From Streptomyces sp. S4.7 (GTDB taxonomy: Bacteria; Actinomycetota; Actinomycetes; Streptomycetales; Streptomycetaceae), in the NCBI RefSeq assembly GCF_010384365.1, contig NZ_CP048397.1, positions 3,100,001 to 3,164,000 of the forward strand: 64,000 nucleotides of DNA. The letters run 5' to 3'. Position 1 is the first letter of the stretch. Each line of letters starts with the position of its first letter. The notes beneath the pieces are model-generated. The model searched no databases. It had not been told where the DNA came from and saw only the letters and a program-made list of their open reading frames with translations. Below are positions 8,904 to 17,064 of the stretch, one piece after another. Both the position numbers and the translations under genes were made by a program.

Positions 8904-9822
8904 TCAGCACCTCCCGAGCAACGGGGGAACCTCACCCGCTGGGCGATGGACCACCCGGTCCACGACCTGTTTCCCTCACTGCCCCGGCAGAAATGGAAAC
9001 GCCGTTCCTGCGGCAACGGCGCCCACGGCCCCCGCGTCTACGACTGGGCACGAGTGGAAGTCCGCCCGTGGCACCGCGAGGACCGCCGGCACTGGGTCAT
9101 CGCCCGCCGCAGCGTCAGCCGACCCCAGGAAATCTCCTACTACATCGCTTACTGCCCCGCCGAGAGCACACTCGATGAACTGATCCGCGTCGCCGGCAGC
9201 CGATGGGCCGTCGAGGAATGCTTCCAGACCGCCAAGCAGGAATGCGGCCTGGACGACTACCAGGTCCGCCGCTACCCCGGCTGGCACCGCCACATCACCC
9301 TCGCCATGGCCGCCCACGCCTGCCTGACCGTCCTGCGGGCCCGCGCGCTCGTCACAGAGAAAGCAGAAACGGATCCTCCCAGCTCATCGCCCTGACCCTC
9401 CCCGAAATCCGGCGCCTGACCACCCGCCTGACCCGGCCCCACGCCCACCTCACCGACCACATCCTGCACTGGTCACACTGGCGCCGCCGACGACAATTCC
9501 AAGCCCGCATCAGCCACTACAAACGACGCGGCCACACACCACCAGAAACTGCCCACACATCAGAACAAAGACCGTTGCAGTACTAGCTCCGGAGCATTTC
9601 GCGTGTTGGACGGCTCCGTCGTCCGAGGCAAGCGGCCTGAAGCAGGGCGCATATTGGCATAGAGGCGGCCTTGACCAAAGTCCTTGGTAGCTGATGCGCT
9701 GGGGGAGTTGAGCGTTGAAACTCGGGGGGCTTCGTGGTCAGAGCGGTTCTCGGTGCGATGTGTCGCGCCCGTCGTAGCGAGGCGGATTCGCTCCTTCCGC
9801 TCGATGGACAGACGGCCCGCGC

Positions 9823-12597
9823 ATGAGACTCCGGCGGGGGGTCACGATCGCCGTCGTGGCCGCCGGGGGTGCCGTGACGACGATGCTCGTGGGACTCGTC
9901 ACGAACGCGGTGTCCGAGTCTGAGTGGCCTGGTTGGTTGGGGTGGTTGCAGCGGCACGCCTGGCTGTCGTTCGCCCTGCTGGGCGGGGCCATGGTCGGGC
10001 TGGCCGTGCTGCTCGCCGCGCTGTCGGAGACCCGGACACCCCCGCGGCCCACTGAGCCGCCTCATCCGGAGGACGGGTTGGAGCCTCCGGGGGCGGCTCT
10101 GGTGCTGCGATCGCTGCCGCGCGACACCGCGGCGTTCACCGACCGGAGCGCCGAACTCGAGGCCCTGATCTGGTCCGTGAGGGTCTCTCAGGAGAGCGGC
10201 TCGGCAATGCCCGTGCATGTGATCGACGGTATGCCGGGGGTCGGCAAGACGACATTCGCCGTGCATGCGGGGCATGTGCTCGCGGAGTGCTTTCCGGACG
10301 GGCAGCTCTTCGTGAACCTCAACGGGCATACGACGGGGCGCACACCGGTGCAGGCCAACGAGGCGCTGGCCTCGTTGTTGGCCGCGACCGGGGTGCCGGC
10401 GCAGCGGATACCAGTCGGCGACGACGTGGGCGCGGTCACCGAGGCGCGGGCCGCCATGTGGCGGAGTCGACTCGCGGACAAGAAGGCGCTGCTCATCCTC
10501 GACAACGCGGCCAGCTATCACCAGCTTGAGCCCTTGATCCCGGGCGGGAGCGGCTGTCTTGTGCTGGTGACCAGCCGGAAGCGGCTGGCGGCGTATGAGG
10601 AGGTGGTCCTGCCGGTGGCGGCGTTGCCGTCGGCGCACGCGGTCGACCTGTTCGTGCTGCTCAGCGGGCGTTCGGCAGACTCGCTCGACCGTGCCGTCCT
10701 CGCGGATATGGTGGGACTGTGCGGGCATCTGCCTCTGGGAGTGTCGTTGCTCGCAGCGCGGCTTCGCCACCATCCGTCATGGAGCGCCGATGACCTACGG
10801 GCGCGGCTGGTAGCAGCACAAGATCGGCTGGGAGAGCTCCGGGCCGGGGAGCGCGCGGTCGCCGCGACGTTCGCCCTGTCCTACCGGGATCTCGAACCGG
10901 ATCAGCAACGCTTCTTCCAGCGTCTCGGCTTCTACCCTGGTACCGACCTCGACGTCTACGCCGGGGCCGCGCTCGGCTCGGTCCCAGTGGCCGCAGCGCG
11001 CGGGCAACTCGACGCGCTCTACGACGCCCATCTGATCGACGAACACCCAGGAAGCCGTTACCGGCTTCATGACCTCTTACGCGACTACGCCCGCGGTCTC
11101 GCCGACGAGGGAGGCACGATGGAACAAGTTCAGGCCGTTCAGCGCGTGTGCACCTACTACCTAGCCGCTCTCGCTGTCGCGAACGAACACATCCTGCGCA
11201 GCGGCGCCGCCGCACCAGCGCCGCCAGACGTTGACGTGCGGGTGGAGACCCCGCCCATGGAGTCGCGTACGGCGGCCCTGGGCTGGCTGGAGGACGAGCG
11301 GGCCAACGTCCTCGCCTGCATTCGGCGGGCGAACAGCCTCGCACTGCATGAGCTGGTCATCCGCATGGCCGCGGCCATGGCCCCCTTTCTTCGGCAGGCC
11401 GGCCCCTGGGACCAGGCCGTCAGCCTCCACCGCACGGCCGCCGAAGCCGCCCGGCATACCGGCGACCGGCGCGCCCTGGCCGGCGCGCTCGCCGAACTCG
11501 GAGTCGTACGACGCTTCATGGCCGCCTACCCCGAGGCGACCGAAGCCCTGAACGAGGCGGTGACGGAGTACGACGCGGTAGGTGAGCGGCGTGGCAAGGC
11601 GGACGCTCTGAACCAGGTCGGCATCGTCTCGTACATGATCGCGGACAACGACGCCTCGGCCAGCGCCCAGACCGATGCCCTCGCCCTCTACCGCGAACTC
11701 GGAGACCGGCTCGGCCAGGCCAACGCGCTCGCAGACCTCGGCATGGTGCGCCGGCAGACAAGCCAGTTCGACGCCGCGGTGGAAGCGCAGACCGAGGCAC
11801 TGTCGATCTACCGTGAGTTGGGCGACCAGTACGGTGAGGCCAACTCACTGCGGGACCTGGGCATCGTGCACTGCCTCCTGGGTGAGTACCAGCTGGCCGC
11901 GCGGCGGCACCGTGAGGCGTTCGGCATCTACCAGGAGCTCGACGACCGGGTCCACCAGGCGTACGCCCTCAACGAGCTCGGAGTCGTACGGCGGCTTACC
12001 GGCGATCTGCCCGGTGCGCGGGAGGCGCACTCCGAGGCTCTGGAGCACTACACGGAGCTCGGCGAGCGGTTCGGGCGTGCGAACAGCCTCCGCCACCTCG
12101 GGGTGCTGGACCGCATGGAAGGGAACATCACCGAGGCGATCCGTGTCTTGGGGGACGCCCTGGGTGCGTACCGCGATCTCGGCAGCCGTGGCGGTGAGGC
12201 CGCCGCGCTGGGCGAGTTGGGTGTTGTGCAGGGAATGGTCGCGGAGCAGGGGGACGCTGTCGAGGCGTTCCGGCGGAGCCTGGAGATCCTCAGGGAGCTC
12301 GGCGACCGGTGCGGGGAGGCGGAGGTCCTGAACCACTGGGGAACGCTGCTGCACGCCTCTGGCGAGTGGGGAGCCTCGCGGGAGAATTTCGAGCAGGCGC
12401 TGGAATTAGCTCGTGACATCCGCTGTCCGTTGGAGGAAGCGCGGGGTCTGGAGGGGGTCGGCCGCTGCGACTGGATGGCCGACGGGCCCGCGCGGGCCGA
12501 GGGCTCGCTGCGCGAAGCACTCGCTGTGTACCGGCGGTTGGGCGCGAATGGGGCGGCTGACGCTGTTGAGCAACTGCTTGCGTCGCAGGCGGGGTGA
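9823..12597 (+). CDS. Membrane-tethered STAND protein (NB-ARC ATPase with C-terminal TPRs)
   Basis: The 924-residue protein starts with two hydrophobic helices (about residues 7-29 and 47-67), which would anchor it in the membrane with the rest in the cytoplasm. A Walker A motif GMPGVGKTTF lies near residue 136 and a Walker B ALLILDN near 222, then RNBS-like and winged-helix segments (LSYRDLEPDQQRFFQRLGFYPG, YRLHDLLRDYARG). From about 490 to the end there are tandem TPR units of roughly 40 residues with the signature ALNELGVVRRL. STAND proteins are ATP-dependent sensors or scaffolds. No DNA-binding or effector domain is visible at the N-terminus, unlike SARPs. TPR/NB-ARC proteins are known companions of FxsB-type RiPP loci; here it lies 107 bases upstream of a short peptide gene and a radical SAM maturase. 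Confidence 0.87.
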   Translation: MRLRRGVTIAVVAAGGAVTTMLVGLVTNAVSESEWPGWLGWLQRHAWLSFALLGGAMVGLAVLLAALSETRTPPRPTEPPHPEDGLEPPGAALVLRSLPRDTAAFTDRSAELEALIWSVRVSQESGSAMPVHVIDGMPGVGKTTFAVHAGHVLAECFPDGQLFVNLNGHTTGRTPVQANEALASLLAATGVPAQRIPVGDDVGAVTEARAAMWRSRLADKKALLILDNAASYHQLEPLIPGGSGCLVLVTSRKRLAAYEEVVLPVAALPSAHAVDLFVLLSGRSADSLDRAVLADMVGLCGHLPLGVSLLAARLRHHPSWSADDLRARLVAAQDRLGELRAGERAVAATFALSYRDLEPDQQRFFQRLGFYPGTDLDVYAGAALGSVPVAAARGQLDALYDAHLIDEHPGSRYRLHDLLRDYARGLADEGGTMEQVQAVQRVCTYYLAALAVANEHILRSGAAAPAPPDVDVRVETPPMESRTAALGWLEDERANVLACIRRANSLALHELVIRMAAAMAPFLRQAGPWDQAVSLHRTAAEAARHTGDRRALAGALAELGVVRRFMAAYPEATEALNEAVTEYDAVGERRGKADALNQVGIVSYMIADNDASASAQTDALALYRELGDRLGQANALADLGMVRRQTSQFDAAVEAQTEALSIYRELGDQYGEANSLRDLGIVHCLLGEYQLAARRHREAFGIYQELDDRVHQAYALNELGVVRRLTGDLPGAREAHSEALEHYTELGERFGRANSLRHLGVLDRMEGNITEAIRVLGDALGAYRDLGSRGGEAAALGELGVVQGMVAEQGDAVEAFRRSLEILRELGDRCGEAEVLNHWGTLLHASGEWGASRENFEQALELARDIRCPLEEARGLEGVGRCDWMADGPARAEGSLREALAVYRRLGANGAADAVEQLLASQAG

Positions 12598-12621
12598 GCC
12601 GGGCTTCTGACCGGATCACAT

Positions 12622-12652
12622 CTGTCACCATGGGTAGTTGGGCTGCTACGTT
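12622..12652 (+). promoter_or_regulatory. Possible promoter for the peptide-maturase operon
   Basis: CTGTCA (12622-12627) and TACGTT (12647-12652) are separated by 19 bases, a loose match to a HrdB-type promoter. It sits 52 bases upstream of the peptide start. This is a weak prediction. Confidence 0.25.
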
Positions 12653-12704
12653 GCGATCGGGTCTGTCGCCGCAACCGACGTCGTACCGTCACGAGGAGCG
12701 TTCA

Positions 12705-12896
12705 ATGCCGTCACGCACGTCTGTTTCCGAGCCGCACGCCTCGGCGCCCGCCGGCCCGGAACTCACGCAGGGCGCGCTCGTTTTGGACCGAGTCGCGGCC
12801 CGCGTACGGCAGCGGCTGGCGGCCGAGCACGCCGCGGCGGACCGTGTCGGCGAGGGTGGTCACCAGGCTTCCCTGATCTGGTCCCGGCCTCTGTGA
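12705..12896 (+). CDS. Putative RiPP precursor peptide (63 residues)
   Basis: The ATG at 12705 is preceded by GAGGAG at optimal spacing. The peptide has a polar, Ala/Glu/Arg-rich predicted helix in the middle (LVLDRVAARVRQRLAAEH) that would serve as leader, a Gly-rich stretch (VGEGGHQ) and a short hydrophobic-aromatic C-terminus, ASLIWSRPL. It stops 13 bases before the radical SAM gene, so the two are almost certainly cotranscribed. Known FxsA precursors end in FxSxx; this one does not, but the W-S-R tripeptide is the kind of aromatic-x-x substrate that three-residue cyclophane-forming enzymes crosslink. Precursor status is inferred from size, spacing and neighbours. I do not recognise the family itself. 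Confidence 0.65.
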   Translation: MPSRTSVSEPHASAPAGPELTQGALVLDRVAARVRQRLAAEHAAADRVGEGGHQASLIWSRPL

Positions 12897-12909
12897 GCGT
12901 TCCCGCTCG

Positions 12910-14070
12910 ATGACGCCGCGCGAGGACATCGCTCCCTTTCGGTCTTTCATTCTCAAGGTTGCCAACCGCTGCAACATCGACTGCGACTACTGCTACGTCT
13001 TCAACTCAACAGACCAGGCGTGGCGGCGTCTACCCGCCCGGATGAGCGTGGATGTGGCCCGAGCGGCTGGGCAGAGGATCGGTGAGCACGCTGCGGCGCA
13101 CGGACTGGGGGACGTGCACGTCGTGCTGCACGGTGGAGAGCCGTTGCTCGCCGGTCCCCGGCACATGGCCGAACTGCTCGGCGCCGTACGGGAGGAAATC
13201 CCGGTCGGTGTGGAGGTCCGCTTCGAGCTCCAGACCAATGGGACGCTTCTCTCGAAGCCGTGGCTGGACCTCTTCGAGCGGCACGAGGTAGTCGTGGGCG
13301 TCAGCCTCGACGGACCACCGGCCGCGAATGACCGCCACCGGCTGACCCACGCGGCACGGTCAAGCATCGCCTCCGCCGTACGCGGCATCGAACTACTGCG
13401 TTCCCGACCGCACCTGTTCGCGGGACTGCTCGCCGTCGTGGACCTGGCCAACGACCCGGTCGACGTCCACGACTACCTGGCATCGTTCGAGCCTCCGGTG
13501 ATCGACTTCGGTCTTCCGCACGCGACTCACGACGATCCGCCGCACCGCGACGATCCGAGCGTGCCCGAGTACGGCGTGTGGATGGGCCGCGTCTACGACG
13601 CCTGGCTCGGCCGGCCCGAGGACAGGCACAGCGTGCGGATGCTGGAAGACATCGTGGCACTCAGCTCCGGCGTGCGCGGCTCGGTGGAATCCCTCGGCCT
13701 GGCCCCGCCGACGAGCACCGTGATCGAGTCCGACGGCACGATCGAAGGTGTGGACACTCTGCGGTCCGTCGAGGAAGGCGCCTCCTGGCTGGGGCTCAGC
13801 GTCTTCAGGCAGTCCTTCAACGAGGTCCTTCATCATCCGAAGCTTCTGCACCGGCAGTACGGGAAGACCGCGCTCGCCGAGCAGTGCCAGAGCTGTCCCC
13901 TGGTGGAGGTGTGCGGCGGGGGCTACCTCCCACACCGCTTCAGCGCCGCCCGCGGCTACCAAAACCCCTCCGTCTACTGCGCGGACCTGGAGTACCTCAT
14001 CCGGCATGTCCAGGGGTCCCTACGTCGGCACAGCTGGGACCCGCAGGCGGCGGCAACCCCACCCCCGTAG
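12910..14070 (+). CDS. FxsB-like radical SAM/SPASM peptide maturase
   Basis: The 386-residue protein opens with FRSFILKVANRCNIDCDYCYVFN: Cys21, Cys25 and Cys28 form the CxxxCxxC motif that binds the SAM-cleaving 4Fe-4S cluster. HGGEPLLAG near residue 74 is the SAM-binding motif typical of this group. The C-terminus holds a SPASM-type domain with Cys326, Cys329, Cys335 and Cys357 (CQSCPLVEVCGGGYLPHRF, then YCADLEYL) for auxiliary clusters. The overall sequence resembles FxsB maturases, which install carbon-carbon crosslinks on aromatic side chains of ribosomal peptides. The metallohydrolase-like C-terminal extension found in some FxsB forms is absent. It directly follows the putative precursor gene and precedes a GNAT gene. 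Confidence 0.9.
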   Translation: MTPREDIAPFRSFILKVANRCNIDCDYCYVFNSTDQAWRRLPARMSVDVARAAGQRIGEHAAAHGLGDVHVVLHGGEPLLAGPRHMAELLGAVREEIPVGVEVRFELQTNGTLLSKPWLDLFERHEVVVGVSLDGPPAANDRHRLTHAARSSIASAVRGIELLRSRPHLFAGLLAVVDLANDPVDVHDYLASFEPPVIDFGLPHATHDDPPHRDDPSVPEYGVWMGRVYDAWLGRPEDRHSVRMLEDIVALSSGVRGSVESLGLAPPTSTVIESDGTIEGVDTLRSVEEGASWLGLSVFRQSFNEVLHHPKLLHRQYGKTALAEQCQSCPLVEVCGGGYLPHRFSAARGYQNPSVYCADLEYLIRHVQGSLRRHSWDPQAAATPPP

Positions 14071-14148
14071 CCACGAGACCTGCCGCCAAGGAAAGATCAG
14101 GCGTTGCGACGCGCAGTGAAACGATGGAAGAGCGACAGGGAGATGTCG

Positions 14149-14622
14149 ATGACCGTGACGATCCGCCCCGCCGACAGGCGGGACATCGTGGCTGTGGCCG
14201 AACTGATCGAGGAAATCGAGCGGTTCTACGGATCGACCGAGATCCAGCCGCTCGAGGAGCGCCGCTCCCAGGTAGAGGAGGCGCTCTTCGGCTCGCCGCC
14301 ACTCGCGTCCGCACTCCTGGTCGAGGACGAGGCCGGCGACCTCGTCGGGCTCGCCGCCTACTCGTTCCTCTGGCCTGCGGCCGGCTCCTCCCACTCCCTG
14401 TTCCTGAAGGAGCTCTATGTCCGCAGCACTCTCCGCCGCCAGGGCGTAGGTGCCCGCCTCATGGACGAACTCCGCGCACTGGCCGCCGCACGCTCTGGGT
14501 GCAGCCGGGTCGAGTGGATGACGGACCGCGACAACCCGAACGCACGTGCCTTCTACAAGTCGCTGGGATTCGCGGAGTTCGATGGGAAGATCGTCTACCG
14601 GGTAGACACCAATAGGGGCTGA
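14149..14622 (+). CDS. GNAT-family N-acetyltransferase
   Basis: I use the ATG at 14149 (157 residues), because GGGAG lies six bases before it and the fold begins there with MTVTIRPADRRDI; the longer frame upstream adds only basic residues. The acetyl-CoA pyrophosphate-binding loop is RRQGVGARL at residues 96-104, preceded by strand beta-4 (SLFLKELYV) and followed by WMTDRDNPNARAFYKSLGF, the usual GNAT C-terminal segment. It would transfer an acetyl group to an amine. Lying 78 bases after the maturase in the same direction, it could acetylate the peptide or act in self-protection; both are inference. Confidence 0.87.
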   Translation: MTVTIRPADRRDIVAVAELIEEIERFYGSTEIQPLEERRSQVEEALFGSPPLASALLVEDEAGDLVGLAAYSFLWPAAGSSHSLFLKELYVRSTLRRQGVGARLMDELRALAAARSGCSRVEWMTDRDNPNARAFYKSLGFAEFDGKIVYRVDTNRG

Positions 14623-14636
14623 GGGCGGGTGCGACT

Positions 14637-14984
14637 GTGAAGGAAGAGCGGTGCGACCGGTGTGAATGCATCGTCGGGCTGGGATGCGCCTGCCCGCCTA
14701 ACGGGGTCGTATCGGAGAAGCGTGCCGTGCCCCAGCCCACGCAGGAGTGGCGGCGCTTCCGTGCGGGCACAATCTTGATCTCGCCCACGCGGTACGCGCA
14801 CCTGCCGGGCTGCACCCACCTGACCGAGGAGTTGGTGATGGCCCCGCGATGGGGCTGGATCACCGAACCGCCGCACGGGCTCTGGGACCGGTTGAACAGC
14901 AGCCACCCGGCGACCGCGACCGAGGGAAACACCAAACGGCAGGCGACACGACGGTGCGAGGAGTGCCAGTCGGCATTGTCGTGA
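14637..14984 (+). CDS. Small Cys-rich protein, possible zinc-binding
   Basis: A GTG at 14637, with GAGGGCGGG upstream, starts a 115-residue frame 14 bases after the GNAT stop. Cysteines are clustered at 6, 9, 11, 17 and 19 (CDRCEC, GCAC), with Cys59 and a final pair at 107 and 110 (RRCEEC). These could form one or two zinc sites. The middle is rich in Trp and Pro (MAPRWGWITEPPHGLWDRL). I do not recognise the family with certainty. Close spacing suggests it belongs to the same transcript as the acetyltransferase. Confidence 0.5.
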   Translation: MKEERCDRCECIVGLGCACPPNGVVSEKRAVPQPTQEWRRFRAGTILISPTRYAHLPGCTHLTEELVMAPRWGWITEPPHGLWDRLNSSHPATATEGNTKRQATRRCEECQSALS

Positions 14985-16154
14985 TGTAAGCCGCCGTAGG
15001 CACGGTCGCACGTGACCAACCTGGGCTCGCCAGGTCACCGTGCACAGGGCTGCAGCCGGACGCTGCAGTCCTGCGGGTTTGGGTGTGGACAGGTCTTTGC
15101 TTTCCGGCCGGTGGTCCATGTCGCGCAGCCGCCTTTGCTTACGGCGGCCCCGCTCCCCCATCGTGGCCAGGACAGCGGCTTGGTCGGCCGCCTGCGCCCA
15201 GGTCAAACTGCAGGAGTGGGGACGGCCGCGCGGCGGCTGCAAGTGCTGGTCGAGCTGTGCATGACCTTCACGGCTTCCAGGTGCAGGACTCAGGTCTCCC
15301 CCAAGGCTCACAGAGAGGGTGATCTGCGCATCGAGATGGAGATACGCACGGTTGCACCACAGCCCTCCGAGCTGGCGGCCTCGCCAAACGCACAGCCGCG
15401 CTTGGCCTGCCAAAGATGACGCCGCACACCGCCCCCGGCTCACGCCGCTGGTCGGACGTTCCTTGCCCTCGTCCTTCAGGACGGCGACAAGGCCACCGGC
15501 CGCCGGACGTTCTCCGGGCGTGCGGACTCGTGCTGCTCGAACCCGACACGCCTGGTGCCGCATGGGGCTGCCCGTCGTCTACATCCTCACGGCAGAGGAA
15601 TCGGCAGCCTGGGGACCAGCACCTGGGACCTGAACTCGTTGCTTCGATTGGGACCAATACGTCCTCGACCAGATGGAGTTCGCCTCCATGGTTCAGTCAG
15701 GTGGCGCGGTGGTCAGCCGAGGGTGGGCCCACTCCCATGCCTGGTAACGGTCTTGCCGTTGGCGGCGGTAGCGGCCCTGGTGGCAAGCGCCGGTTCAGGC
15801 CCGCTATCGGGCTTGAGAAGCAGAGTTCCAGGGCGTGTCTCGGCTGGCGGCTACCCCACCCTTCAGCAGGCGCATCACACGGAGGGTCCCGTACGTGGCG
15901 AGGAACGCGCTCGAAGTATCAACCCGACAACCAGGGCACCTCACGCCCTTGTCCTTGTCCAGGTTCACGCCGGGCGGGACATAGACACTGGAGCCCAGGG
16001 GCCCGTAGAGAGCGCGGGATGACTGACCGGAAGTCATGTAGGGCTTGCGCCCCTCACGATGCAACACGAATTGCGTCTGTCACCTACGTACCCCTCTTGC
16101 CCCTCTATAGGGTGAAGATAAGAATCAGGGCACTGGGGCCTTCACCCGGAATCT
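14985..16154. other. 1.2-kb region without a recognisable gene
   Basis: Several frames are open on both strands, but none has a plausible start, consistent third-position GC bias or a recognisable motif. Base composition is more even than in the neighbouring genes. It looks like decayed sequence between the RiPP cassette and the second IS element. Confidence 0.5.
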
Positions 16155-16164
16155 TGGACACGGG

Positions 16165-17064
16165 CTATGCGGCTGGGGCCAGGGTAGTTGATGTTGAGTT
16201 GAGGGCTGTCTCGTAGGCGATGGGACTGCGTTGTCCGAGGCTGGAGTGGCGGCGTCGGGTGTTGTAGCGGTGGAGCCAGCGGAACAGGTCGAGGCGGGCT
16301 TCGCGCTCGTCGGCCCACGCCCTGCGGCCCTGGAGTGTCTCCCGCTTGCAGGTGGCGTTGAAGGACTCGGCGAGTGCGTTGTCCGCCGAGCTGCCGATGG
16401 CGCTCATGCTCTGCATCACGCCCGCCCGGCGACAGGCGTCGGCGAACGCCCTGCTCGTGTATTGGGCGCCGTGGTCGGTGTGCATGACGGCGCCGGCCAG
16501 GCTGCCGCGGCACCGTTCCGCGGCGGCCAGGGCGTCGGTGACCAGTTCGGCTCGCATGTGGTCGGCGATCGCCCAGCCTGCCAGGCGCCGGGAGGCGAGG
16601 TCGATGACCGTGGCCAGATACAGGAACTTCCCGCCGGTCAGCGGGAGGTAGGTGATGTCGCCGACGTACTTCGTGTTCACCTTCGCGGCGGTGAAGTTGC
16701 GGCCGATGAGGTCTGCTGCCTTCGCGGCGGTCGGATCCGCGATGGTGGTGCGGTGCTTCCTGCGCAGCCGCAGTCCGGCGAGTCCCGTGGTCTGCATGAG
16801 GCGGGCGACACGTTTGTGATTGATCCGCTCGCCGTTCTCGCGGAGCTCGGCGGTGATCCTCGGGACGCCATAGGTGCCGTCCGAGCTGTGGTGGATGGTG
16901 CGTATCCGCGCGGCGAGCTTCGCGTCGGCTGCCTTGCGGGCCGCCCTCGCGGCCGCGGTGTTGCGCCAGTAGTAGAAGCTCGAGCGGGCGATGCCCAGGA
17001 TGGTGCACAGCCGCTTCACGCCGAAGCGGCGCTGGTGGTCGGCGACGAACTGGAAGCGGTTCAC
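16165..17064 (-). CDS. IS3-family OrfB transposase
   Basis: The 299-residue protein has the HTH_21 region (GTYGVPRITAELRENGE) and an intact rve core with catalytic acids in YVGDITYLPL, HTDHGAQYTS and ADNALAESFN, then RRRHSSLGQRSPIAYE at the C-terminus. It begins with a GTG overlapping the orfA stop (GTGA), one base back in frame, the common arrangement for coupled or frameshifted expression. It catalyses transposition of the surrounding element. No damage is visible. Confidence 0.92.
   Translation of the reverse strand: MNRFQFVADHQRRFGVKRLCTILGIARSSFYYWRNTAAARAARKAADAKLAARIRTIHHSSDGTYGVPRITAELRENGERINHKRVARLMQTTGLAGLRLRRKHRTTIADPTAAKAADLIGRNFTAAKVNTKYVGDITYLPLTGGKFLYLATVIDLASRRLAGWAIADHMRAELVTDALAAAERCRGSLAGAVMHTDHGAQYTSRAFADACRRAGVMQSMSAIGSSADNALAESFNATCKRETLQGRRAWADEREARLDLFRWLHRYNTRRRHSSLGQRSPIAYETALNSTSTTLAPAA

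Larger units (their letters stand above)
7612..8934 (+). mobile_element. Complete IS3-family insertion sequence nested in the IS701 transposase
   Basis: Its ends are TGAGGTTCCCCCG at 7612-7624 and the inverted copy at 8922-8934, a perfect 13-base match. The triplet CCC is present on both sides (7609-7611 and 8935-8937), consistent with a three-base target duplication of an IS3 element. It is 1,323 bases long and carries overlapping orfA and orfB with no damage visible, so it may be mobile. Its position inside another IS shows that it arrived later. Confidence 0.9.
6852..9586 (+). mobile_element. IS701-family element flanked by CTAG duplications, split by an IS3 element
   Basis: The ends are TACTGCAACGG at 6856-6866 and its exact inverse at 9572-9582. 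CTAG follows immediately outside both ends (6852-6855 and 9583-9586), which matches the four-base YTAR target duplication known for the IS701 family. One transposase gene fills the element on the plus strand. It is interrupted at 7611/7612 by a complete IS3-family element. Removing that insert leaves an element of about 1.4 kb, the usual IS701 size. The flanking duplications being intact implies simple insertion with no later rearrangement at the borders. Confidence 0.9.
6882..9586 (+). pseudogene. IS701-family transposase, disrupted by IS3 insertion and a frameshift
   Basis: Codons 6882-7611 encode the N-terminal part of a DDE_5/IS701 transposase, including LIVDDTGFLKKG with the first catalytic Asp region and WVTADAAYG with the second. 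The frame resumes exactly after the IS3 insert: base 7611 plus 8938-8939 gives CGC, and TGG GCG ATG GAC continues, so the original read VVSRWAMDHPVHDLF. The C-terminal half at 8946-9395 contains SRWAVEECFQTAKQECGLDDYQVR, with the final catalytic Glu. Near 9375 the frame slips by one base: one frame stops at 9395 after DPPSSSP, while the expected tail (LIALTLPEIRRL, LHWSHWRRRRQFQARISHY) continues in another frame to 9586. The transposase is therefore inactive on two counts. Confidence 0.88.

Noticed and set aside
14595..15563. 322-codon minus-strand ORF in the region after the GNAT
   Set aside because: No domain, no ribosome-binding site and atypical composition; it also crosses the Cys-rich ORF.
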